DNA from: Nocardioides sp. Soil797
Lineage (GTDB): Bacteria; Actinomycetota; Actinomycetes; Propionibacteriales; Nocardioidaceae
Reading direction: 5' to 3'
Assembly (NCBI GenBank): GCA_001429555.1
Contig: LMSR01000005.1
Location: forward strand, 1-64,000
Length of the DNA stretch: 64,000 nt
This document shows positions 41,786 through 49,005 of this stretch, piece after piece. The notes below the pieces were generated by a model. The model saw only the letters and a program-made list of their open reading frames with translations. It did no database searches and had not been told where the DNA came from. Numbering within the stretch: the stretch's first letter is position 1; each line of letters begins with the position of its first letter. The position numbers and the translations under genes are program-made.

Positions 41786-42628
41786 GTGACTGACACCGTC
41801 TTCGTGAAGGGCCACGGCACCGAGAACGACTTCGTGCTGCTGCCGGATGCCAACGGACTCATCGAGCTCACCGCCGAGCGCGTGGTGCGCCTGTGCGACC
41901 GTCGCGCCGGCATCGGTGGCGACGGCGTCATCCGGGTGGTGCGCACCGACGCGACCGACGACCCGGCCGCGGTAGCAGCTCGGGGTGAGGCGCTGTGGTT
42001 CATGGACTACCGCAACTCCGACGGCTCGGTCGGGGAGATGTGCGGCAACGGAGTCCGCGTGGTGGCGCTCTATCTCGCCACGCACGCCTCCATCGATCCG
42101 CGGGAGCCGCTCAAGATCGCCACCCGCGACGGCATCAAGACGCTCACCTTCGCCGCCACCGACGACGGTGACGTGGCGATCACCGCTGACATGGGCTCGC
42201 CCGCGCTCGGGGCGGAGTCGAAGGTCACGGTCGGCGACCACACCTGGCCCGCGGTCAACGTCGACATGGGCAACCCCCACGCGGTCACGTTCGTCGACTC
42301 GCTCGACGACGCGGGCTCGCTCCTGGAGGAGCCGACGTACGACGCATCGGTCTATCCGAACGGCGCCAACGTCGAGTTCGTCGTACGCCGTGGCGAGCAC
42401 CACGTCGCGATGCGGGTGCACGAGCGCGGCTCCGGTGAGACCCGTTCGTGCGGCACCGGTGCCTGCGCGGTGATGGTCGCGAGCGCCCTGGCCGACGGCG
42501 CCGAGCGCGGTACGCCGTACACGGTCGACGTGCCCGGTGGCTCCCTGAGCATCACGTGGACCGAGGACGACCGGATCCTGATGACCGGTCCGGCGAGACT
42601 CGTGGCAGAGGGCACCACCACCCTGTAG
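41786..42628 (+). CDS. dapF: Diaminopimelate epimerase
   Basis: A 280-residue PLP-independent racemase converting LL- to meso-diaminopimelate for lysine and peptidoglycan synthesis. Both catalytic cysteines are present: Cys86 in 'VGEMCGNGVR' and Cys222 in 'GETRSCGTGACA'. Other landmarks are 'FVKGHGTENDFVLL', 'CDRRAGIGGDGVI', 'MDYRNSDGS' and 'VNMGNPH'-like 'VDMGNPHAVTF'. GTG start. It follows miaA and the DHFR-like gene and is followed after 22 nt by an SDR gene with its own TAGGCT promoter. Confidence 0.97.
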   Translation: MTDTVFVKGHGTENDFVLLPDANGLIELTAERVVRLCDRRAGIGGDGVIRVVRTDATDDPAAVAARGEALWFMDYRNSDGSVGEMCGNGVRVVALYLATHASIDPREPLKIATRDGIKTLTFAATDDGDVAITADMGSPALGAESKVTVGDHTWPAVNVDMGNPHAVTFVDSLDDAGSLLEEPTYDASVYPNGANVEFVVRRGEHHVAMRVHERGSGETRSCGTGACAVMVASALADGAERGTPYTVDVPGGSLSITWTEDDRILMTGPARLVAEGTTTL

Positions 42629-42638
42629 TCGTTTGTTC

Positions 42639-42644
42639 TAGGCT
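42639..42644 (+). promoter_or_regulatory. -10 element of the SDR gene (leaderless)
   Basis: TAGGCT 6 nt before the ATG at 42651, the third identical hexamer at this spacing in the window. Confidence 0.55.
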
Positions 42645-42650
42645 CCCGGC

Positions 42651-43427
42651 ATGGACATCACAGGAGCAAGCGCAATCGTCACCGGCGGTGCCTCGGGCAT
42701 CGGCGCCGCAGTCGTCCGCCAGCTGGCGGCCAGGGGTGCGAAGGTGGTCGTCGCCGACCTCAACGCCGAGTTGGGTGAGGCCCTTGCCCAGGAGGTGGGC
42801 GGCGCCTTCGTCGGTGTCGACGTCACCGACACCGAGCAGATCAAGAACGCGGTCGACAAGGCCGGCGAGCTCGGCCCGCTGCGGGTTCTGGTCAACTCGG
42901 CCGGCATCGGTTGGGCCCAGCGCACCATCGGTCGCGACGGCGAGTTCGACTCCGCTCACGACCTGGGTGCCTTCACCAAGGTGATCGGCATCAACCTGAT
43001 CGGCACCTTCGACGCCCTGCGGTTGGCGGCCACGGCGATGAGTCGCAACGAGCCCGACGCCGACGGCCAACGCGGTGTCGTGGTCAACATGGCCTCGGTG
43101 GCCGCCTTCGACGGGCAGATCGGGCAGGCCTCCTACTCTGCCTCCAAGGGTGGTGTGGTCGGAATGACGCTGCCGATCGCCCGCGACCTGTCCTCCGCCG
43201 GCATCCGGGTCAACACGGTGGCCCCGGGCCTGATCGACACCCCGATCTACGGCGAGGGCGAGGCATCCGAGCAGTTCAAGGCGAAGCTCGGCGAGAGCGT
43301 GCTGTTCCCCAAGCGCCTCGGCGTTCCCGACGAGCTGGCCAGCATGGTCATCGAGTGCGTGACCAACTCCTACATGAATGGTGAGGTCATCCGCGTCGAC
43401 GGCGGTATCCGGATGCCACCCAAGTGA
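42651..43427 (+). CDS. SDR, 3-hydroxyacyl-CoA dehydrogenase type 2-like
   Basis: A 258-residue classical SDR: '[30 protein letters not shown]', '[18 protein letters not shown]', Ser149, Tyr162 and Lys166 ('[25 protein letters not shown]'), '[13 protein letters not shown]' and '[10 protein letters not shown]'. Motif pattern resembles HSD17B10/type II 3-hydroxyacyl-CoA dehydrogenases, acting in fatty-acid or branched-chain oxidation. It is downstream of dapF but has its own leaderless promoter; its TGA shares a base with the ATG of the following SecD-like lipoprotein. Confidence 0.9.
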   Translation: MDITGASAIVTGGASGIGAAVVRQLAARGAKVVVADLNAELGEALAQEVGGAFVGVDVTDTEQIKNAVDKAGELGPLRVLVNSAGIGWAQRTIGRDGEFDSAHDLGAFTKVIGINLIGTFDALRLAATAMSRNEPDADGQRGVVVNMASVAAFDGQIGQASYSASKGGVVGMTLPIARDLSSAGIRVNTVAPGLIDTPIYGEGEASEQFKAKLGESVLFPKRLGVPDELASMVIECVTNSYMNGEVIRVDGGIRMPPK

Positions 43428-43978
43428 TGCGTCGACTGGTTGCTGCGGCGGGCATCGTGGCGGTACTCGCGATGTCTTCCGCGTGCAACGACTCCGACGA
43501 CGGCCCGGGCGTGACGACCGACGACGCTGCTGCGCCACTGAAGTTCGAGATCCGACCGGTGCTGGCCACGACGACGATGTCCCAGTCGCCCTCGAGCGAC
43601 GACCTCGGTGCTGTCCTCAGGCAGGACAGGGCCGACGACGAGGGCGGCGACGAGATGCTGGAGTTGGGGAGAGTGGCGCTGACCGGCGCGGACGTCGAGT
43701 CGGCCGAAGCCACGCAACCTCCCAACTCGACGGGGTGGGCGGTGGTGGTCGACTTCACCGACGACGGCGATGCCAAGTTCGCCAAGCTGACCGAGAAGGC
43801 TGCCTGCGAGACCGGGGACGCGAACCGGATCGCGATCATCGTCGACGACGAGATCATCTCGAGTCCCTCCGTGAGCGTGACGTGCGGGCAGTCGCTCACT
43901 AGCGGCACCCAGATCAGTGGCGACTTCACCAAGGACGAGGCCGAGGACCTGGCCGAGCGGATCAACGACGGCCAGTGA
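43427..43978 (+). CDS. Lipoprotein resembling the SecD P1 domain
   Basis: A 183-residue lipoprotein: lipobox 'LAMSSAC' (Cys about residue 20), short linker, then a domain that closely copies the periplasmic P1 region of the fused SecDF encoded at 46528. Shared strings include 'GDANRIAI', 'EIISSP' and the frame 'LELG..AL.G.D...A' and 'GW.V.VDFT..G...F..L...AAC'; both cysteines of the SecDF region are conserved. SecD P1 grips emerging polypeptide outside the membrane, so a lipid-anchored copy could help late export; that is inference. Translationally coupled to the SDR gene by a 1-nt overlap. Confidence 0.82.
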   Translation: MRRLVAAAGIVAVLAMSSACNDSDDGPGVTTDDAAAPLKFEIRPVLATTTMSQSPSSDDLGAVLRQDRADDEGGDEMLELGRVALTGADVESAEATQPPNSTGWAVVVDFTDDGDAKFAKLTEKAACETGDANRIAIIVDDEIISSPSVSVTCGQSLTSGTQISGDFTKDEAEDLAERINDGQ

Positions 43979-44004
43979 TCAACCGAAGCCGACTCCTGCG
44001 CCGG

Positions 44005-44091
44005 AATCGGGGTCACGATCGAGCACCTGCGGGGTTGTGACCGCGGATCCGCGCAATCGGGGTCACGATCGAGCACCTGCGGGGTTGTGAC
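44005..44091. repeat. 37-nt direct repeat, two copies
   Basis: Identical 37-nt copies at 44005-44041 and 44055-44091, separated by 13 nt containing the palindrome CGCGGATCCGCG. Within each copy GGTCAC and GTGAC(C) can pair around a 20-nt loop. Located between the lipoprotein and hflX. Confidence 0.85.
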
Positions 44092-44143
44092 GGCGGAACG
44101 ACGGGCCTTTCGAAACCCGTTAGCGCCCTGCCCGGGACCGGCC

Positions 44144-44149
44144 TAAACT
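44144..44149 (+). promoter_or_regulatory. -10 element of hflX
   Basis: TAAACT, 9 nt before the ATG; TTAGCG (44120-44125) lies 18 nt upstream as a possible -35. Confidence 0.45.
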
Positions 44150-44158
44150 TGGGCGCAT

Positions 44159-45649
44159 ATGACAAACGCATCTGAAGACTTCTCCCTCGACGCCGAGCTC
44201 GCCGAGACCGACGCGTGGGACGACGACGACTTCGAGTCGGGCTACGCAGACGACGTGGTCTCCGCCGACGGCCCCGACCCCGAGCTGACCACCGGTGAGC
44301 AGGACCTGGCCGAGCGGCACGCCCTGCGCCGGGTGGCCGGGCTGCGCACCGAGCTCGAGGACATCACCGAGGTCGAGTACCGCCAGCTCCGCCTCGAACG
44401 CGTCGTGCTCGTCGGGGTCTGGACCGAGGGCACGCCTGAGGACGCCGAGAACTCCATGGCCGAGCTCGCCCTGCTCGCCGAGACGGCCGGCTCCGAGGTG
44501 CTCGACAACGTCTACCAGCGGCGGCAGAAGCCCGACCCCGCGACGTACATCGGACGCGGCAAGGTCGACGGCCTGCGCGAGATCGTCCAGGCCACCGGTG
44601 CCGACACCGTGATCCTCGACGGCGACCTGGCGCCTAGCCAGCTCAGGAACCTGGAAGACAAGCTCAAGGTCAAGGCGATCGACCGCACCGCTCTGATCCT
44701 CGACATCTTCGCCCAGCACGCGAAGTCCAAGGAGGGTCAGGCGCAGGTCGAGCTGGCCCAGCTGAACTACATGAAGCAGCGTCTGCGTGGATGGGGTGGC
44801 AACCTCTCCCGCCAGGCCGGTGGACAGGCCGCCGGCGGTGAGGGCATCGGTGGTCGTGGCCCCGGTGAGACCAAGATCGAGACCGACCGGCGTCGCATCA
44901 ACACCAAGATCGCCAAGCTGCGTCGCGAGCTGAAGGCGATGAAGGGCACCCGCGACACCAAGCGTTCCGAGCGCCAGCGCAACGCGATCCCGTCGGTGGC
45001 GATCGCGGGCTACACCAACGCCGGCAAGTCGTCGCTGCTCAACAGGCTGACCGACGCCGGGGTGCTGGTCGAGGACTCGCTGTTCGCGACGCTCGACCCG
45101 ACCACGCGTCGTACGACGACCGCCGACGGCCGCATCTACACGATGAGCGACACGGTCGGGTTCGTTCGCCACCTGCCCCACCAGCTGGTCGAGGCGTTCC
45201 GCTCGACCCTGGAGGAGGTCGCCGACGCCGACCTGATCCTGCACGTGGTCGACGGGTCCCACCCCGACCCCGAGGGGCAGATCACGGCCGTGCGTGAGGT
45301 CTTCGCCGACATCGAGGCCAGCAAGGTCCCCGAGTTGATCGTGATCAACAAGGCCGACGCCGCCGACCCGATGGTGCTGGCCCGGCTCCGCGCCCGTGAA
45401 CCCCACTCGGTGGTGGTGAGCGCGAAGACCGGTGAGGGCATCCGCGAGGCGTTGGCGCTGGTCGAGTCCGAGCTGCCGCGCCCGAGCGTGGCGTTCAGCG
45501 CGTTGCTGCCCTACGAGCGCGGCGACCTGATCAACAAGCTGCACCAGCAGGGCGAGATCGAGACCCTCGAGCACACCGCCGAGGGCAGCCTGGTCAAGGG
45601 GCGGGCGCACGAGGGTCTGGCCGACGAGCTGGCGGCGTACGCCGTCTGA
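44159..45649 (+). CDS. hflX: GTPase HflX
   Basis: A 496-residue ribosome-splitting GTPase. An acidic N-terminal extension (about residues 1-60) precedes the HflX N-domain ('VVLVGVWTEGTPEDAENSMAELALLAETAGSEV', 'PDPATYIGRGKVDGL'), the linker 'RLRGWGGNLSRQAGGQAAGGEGIGGRGPGETKIETDRR', and the GTPase: G1 'GYTNAGKSSLLN', G3 'DTVGFVRHLPHQLVEAFRSTLEE', G4 'NKAD'. C-terminal ~80-residue domain present. HflX rescues stalled or stressed 70S ribosomes. In mycobacteria it lies in the same dapF-hflX-lexA neighbourhood and affects macrolide tolerance. Confidence 0.96.
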   Translation: MTNASEDFSLDAELAETDAWDDDDFESGYADDVVSADGPDPELTTGEQDLAERHALRRVAGLRTELEDITEVEYRQLRLERVVLVGVWTEGTPEDAENSMAELALLAETAGSEVLDNVYQRRQKPDPATYIGRGKVDGLREIVQATGADTVILDGDLAPSQLRNLEDKLKVKAIDRTALILDIFAQHAKSKEGQAQVELAQLNYMKQRLRGWGGNLSRQAGGQAAGGEGIGGRGPGETKIETDRRRINTKIAKLRRELKAMKGTRDTKRSERQRNAIPSVAIAGYTNAGKSSLLNRLTDAGVLVEDSLFATLDPTTRRTTTADGRIYTMSDTVGFVRHLPHQLVEAFRSTLEEVADADLILHVVDGSHPDPEGQITAVREVFADIEASKVPELIVINKADAADPMVLARLRAREPHSVVVSAKTGEGIREALALVESELPRPSVAFSALLPYERGDLINKLHQQGEIETLEHTAEGSLVKGRAHEGLADELAAYAV

Positions 45650-45714
45650 CGGCCCGTCGGCCCGGATCGCTCGAGAATTCTGCGAAGTCGGTGCCGCCGG
45701 GCGAGAATTGAGAC

Positions 45715-46413
45715 GTGGGGGAAATCGTGGTTCCGGTCGCTTCGAGACTTCGCTGGACGACGCGCACGGTCGTGTTGATCGCGGTGGCGTCGGTGGTCGC
45801 GTTGTCCTATGCCGTCTTCGAGCGCGCCACCAGTGAGAGCGTCTCGAAGTGCCAGCGCTTCTCGTTGGCATCGCAGGCCCGCGAGGCGGTGGTCACCGGC
45901 ACCGGCCAGCGCGTCGTCGTCATCGGTGACTCCTATGCGGCCGGCCTCGGCCTGGACGACCCGGCCCGCTCGTGGCCCCGCGAACTGAACGGCGAGGTGC
46001 ACGTCTACGGCTTCTCCGGCTCCGGGTTCAGCGCCCATGCCAGCGAGTGCGGCACCGTGTCCTACGCGGATCGAGCGGCCCGGGCGGTCCAGCACGGGGC
46101 CGACCTGGTCGTCGTCGAGGGCGGGCTCAACGACATCCACTCCAGCGACGAGGCGATCCGCTCCGGCGTACGCCGGCTGCTCACCCGCCTGCAGGACGTC
46201 GAAGTGGTCGTGGTGGGCCCGGTCCCGGCGCCGTCCCGAATGCCCTCCGTGGCGCACGTCGACGACGTGCTGGCCCAGGAATGTGCCGCTGCCGGGGTGC
46301 GCTTCGTGTCGATGATCGACCTCGAACTCGACTATCTCGACGGCGACCTCCACCTCACACCGGAGGGGCACCGCGAGTTCGGTGACGACGTGGCAGACGC
46401 CCTGGCCGGCTGA
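45715..46413 (+). CDS. SGNH/GDSL-family hydrolase, membrane-anchored
   Basis: A 232-residue protein with one N-terminal membrane segment (about residues 16-35) and an extracytoplasmic SGNH esterase/lipase domain: block I 'VVVIGDSYAAGLGL' (nucleophile Ser), block II Gly in 'FSGSGFSAHASECG', block III 'VVEGGLNDIH' (Asn) and block V 'DLHLTPEGH' (Asp-His). All four catalytic blocks are intact. Two extracytoplasmic cysteines may form a disulfide. The substrate could be an acylated sugar, lipid or cell-wall ester. GTG start lies 6 nt after GAGAAT, a likely leaderless -10. Confidence 0.88.
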   Translation: MGEIVVPVASRLRWTTRTVVLIAVASVVALSYAVFERATSESVSKCQRFSLASQAREAVVTGTGQRVVVIGDSYAAGLGLDDPARSWPRELNGEVHVYGFSGSGFSAHASECGTVSYADRAARAVQHGADLVVVEGGLNDIHSSDEAIRSGVRRLLTRLQDVEVVVVGPVPAPSRMPSVAHVDDVLAQECAAAGVRFVSMIDLELDYLDGDLHLTPEGHREFGDDVADALAG

Positions 46414-46527
46414 TTCACGCACCGGTGGTCCCACCGCTCGCGCACCTGCGGAGAGACCCGTCGCGGAAGGTCACGAAAACATTTCGGGAGGATCCCGATT
46501 CGTGACGACTTGGAGGTGTGGGGGAAG

Positions 46528-48813
46528 ATGTCGCTCATGTCACGTGGCGCATTCATCCGACTCCTGCTTGTCCTCGGTCTCCTTGCCGGATGCGTTGCCA
46601 TCGCGATGAACGTCAAGCCCCGTCTCGGGCTCGACCTGCGCGGTGGAACGCAGATCATGTTGCAGGCCGAGAGCACGGATCGGGTCAAGGCGAATGCCGA
46701 GTCGGTCGACCGGGCCATCGAGATCCTCCGGGGGCGTGTCGACGCCCTCGGTGTCTCCGAGCCGACCCTGACCCGGGTCGGGGAGGACCGGATCCTGGTC
46801 GAGCTGCCCGACCTGCAGGACCCGCAGCGCGCCGTCGAGGCGATCGGCAAGACCGCCCAGTTGACCGTGCACCCGGTGATCCAGGCTGCTGCCTCCAAGA
46901 AGGCGAAGCCCACCAAGCCGGGCGACGAGATCCTCGAGGACAAGGACTCCGGTCAGTTCCTCGAGCTCGGTCCGGCTGCCCTCAGCGGTGAGGACATCAA
47001 GGGCGCTGACGCCGGGACCCGCCAGGAGGGCGTCGGGTGGGAGGTGGCCGTCGACTTCACCGGCCACGGCAACGACGCATTCGGTGACCTGAGCGCCGCA
47101 GCCGCATGTGCGCAGGGCGACGCGAACCGGATCGCGATCGTGCTCGACAAGGAGATCATCTCCTCGCCGACCGTCGACGTGAGCTGTGGCGGACGCCTCG
47201 ACAACGGCACCAGCATCACCGGCAGCTTCAGCGAGCAGGAGGCCAAGGACCTGGCCATCCTGATCGAGGGTGGCGCGCTGCCGATCCCGGTCAAGATCAT
47301 CTCGCAGAGCACCGTCGGCCCGACCCTCGGTGCAGCCGCCATCGACTCCTCCATCGAGGCCGGCATCATCGGCCTGATCATCACCGGCCTCTTCATCATC
47401 GTCGTCTACCGCTTCGTCGGGGCGATGGCGGCGATCGCGCTGACGTCGTACGCCGTCCTGGCCTACGCGATGCTGCTCACGCTCGGCTCCACCCTGACCC
47501 TCCCTGGCCTGGCCGGCTTCGTGCTGGCCATCGGCATGGCGATCGACGCCAACGTGTTGGTCTTCGAGAGAGCAAGGGAGGAGTATGCCGAAAATCCACA
47601 GGCCGGCATGCGAAGAGCCCTCCAGATCGGGTTCAACAAGGCGTGGACCGCGATCATCGACTCCAACGTCACCACCCTGTTGGCCGCGCTGCTTCTCTTC
47701 CTGCTGGCCTCCGGTTCGGTCAAGGGCTTCGGTGTCACCCTGGCGATCGGTGTCATCGCCTCGATGATCTCGGCGCTGGTCATCGCCCGAGTCCTCACCG
47801 AGATCGGGGTCACGACGAAGTTCATCGCCCGGCGGCCCCGGGTCACGGGTCTCTCCGACGTCGGCCGTTTCCGCAAGTGGCTGATGGCCCGCAACCCCAA
47901 CCTGATCGGCCGCGGCAAGATCTGGCTGGGCATCTCGGGTGCCGCCCTGATCGTCGCCCTGGTCGGCATCTTCGGCCACGGGCTCAACTACGGCCTCGAG
48001 TTCACAGGTGGCCGCACCCTCGAATACACCACCCAGAAGGCGATCTCCGCCGATGACGCCCGCACGGTCGTCGCCGACGTCGGGCTCCCCGAGGCCGTGG
48101 TGCAGATCGTCAAGGGCAGCGACGACGTCGAGCGCGTCTCGATCCGTGCCGGTGAGATCACCGACCAGCAGAAGGCGGAGATCGAGAAGGGCATCAGCAA
48201 GACGGCAGGGGAGACCGAGCAGTACAGCGACGACACCGTCGCGGCCAGCCTCGGCAACGAGATGAAGGAGAAGGCGCTGATCGCCTTCCTCATCGCGTTG
48301 GCCGCCCAGATGATCTATCTGGCCTTCCGGTTCCACTGGACCTTCGCGGTCTCGGCCGTGGGCGCGATGTTCCACGACGTGATCATCGTGACCGGCATCT
48401 TCGCCTGGCTCGACAAGCCGATCGACGGGATCTTCCTGGCCTCGGCGCTGACCATCGTCGGTCTGTCCGTGAACGACACGGTGGTCGTCTTCGACCGCAT
48501 TCGAGAACGATGGCAAGGAACCAAGACCGGCAGCTTCCAGGAGGTCTCCAACACCGCCTGTCTGGAGACCATGCCGCGCACGATCAACACCGGTGCGGGA
48601 GCCATGTTCATCCTGGCGGCCCTGGCGTTCCTCGGCGGCGACTCGCTGCAGGACTTCGCGATTGCGCTGCTGCTCGGTCTGATCATCGGAACCTGGTCGT
48701 CGGTCTTCGTGGCCACGCCTGCGGCGATGTATCTCCAGAAGATCTCGCCGTTCTCGCGGGAGAAGAGGGCCAAGAAGGTGCGCGACCCCGAGGACTCCGG
48801 CGCCGTCGTCTGA
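46528..48813 (+). CDS. secDF: Fused protein-export membrane protein SecDF
   Basis: A 761-residue single-chain SecD+SecF RND-type export factor that uses proton motive force to pull proteins from SecYEG. The SecD half has helix 1, 'GLDLRGGTQIML', the P1 domain (about residues 45-250) and five helices including 'AIGMAIDANVLVFERAREE'. The SecF half starts at about residue 470 with 'LNYGLEFTGGRTLEY' and contains 'GLSVNDTVVVFDRIRERW'. The conserved Asp residues for proton flow are present in both halves. Many actinobacteria have separate secD and secF near yajC and some carry an extra fused copy; this isolated fused gene may be the extra one. ATG 46528 has GGAGG 11 nt upstream; ATG 46537 is an alternative. 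Confidence 0.94.
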   Translation: MSLMSRGAFIRLLLVLGLLAGCVAIAMNVKPRLGLDLRGGTQIMLQAESTDRVKANAESVDRAIEILRGRVDALGVSEPTLTRVGEDRILVELPDLQDPQRAVEAIGKTAQLTVHPVIQAAASKKAKPTKPGDEILEDKDSGQFLELGPAALSGEDIKGADAGTRQEGVGWEVAVDFTGHGNDAFGDLSAAAACAQGDANRIAIVLDKEIISSPTVDVSCGGRLDNGTSITGSFSEQEAKDLAILIEGGALPIPVKIISQSTVGPTLGAAAIDSSIEAGIIGLIITGLFIIVVYRFVGAMAAIALTSYAVLAYAMLLTLGSTLTLPGLAGFVLAIGMAIDANVLVFERAREEYAENPQAGMRRALQIGFNKAWTAIIDSNVTTLLAALLLFLLASGSVKGFGVTLAIGVIASMISALVIARVLTEIGVTTKFIARRPRVTGLSDVGRFRKWLMARNPNLIGRGKIWLGISGAALIVALVGIFGHGLNYGLEFTGGRTLEYTTQKAISADDARTVVADVGLPEAVVQIVKGSDDVERVSIRAGEITDQQKAEIEKGISKTAGETEQYSDDTVAASLGNEMKEKALIAFLIALAAQMIYLAFRFHWTFAVSAVGAMFHDVIIVTGIFAWLDKPIDGIFLASALTIVGLSVNDTVVVFDRIRERWQGTKTGSFQEVSNTACLETMPRTINTGAGAMFILAALAFLGGDSLQDFAIALLLGLIIGTWSSVFVATPAAMYLQKISPFSREKRAKKVRDPEDSGAVV

Positions 48814-48866
48814 CTCCCGTCTGACCTCCGTCTGACCCCTTGCGGCGTGCTCGCGTTCGCTGCAGT

Positions 48867-48918
48867 TACCGAAACGTATGCAGGTTTCGGGCACCAAAAA
48901 CCTGCATACGTTTCGGTA
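48867..48918. terminator. Perfect 21-bp hairpin after secDF
   Basis: A 21-nt arm (48867-48887, starting TACCGAAACGTATG) and its exact complement (48898-48918) around a 10-nt loop. Arm G+C is 43%, unusual here. Between secDF and dinG, no other feature seen in 48814-49005 apart from a possible -10 TATGGT near 48955. Confidence 0.7.
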
Positions 48919-49005
48919 GCGGCACGGATCGGAACCCTGTCGGTCGCGAGGGCTATGGTTTCCCGGTGCCTGAGCATGCCCACCCCATGACCGGAGATCC
49001 GAGCG

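Noticed and set aside
44005..44091. Short CRISPR array
   Set aside because: Only two repeats with a 13-nt palindromic spacer and no cas genes nearby.
48919..49005. SOS box in front of dinG
   Set aside because: No sequence resembling TCGAAC-N4-GTTCGA is present in the gap, despite the gene name and the nearby lexA.
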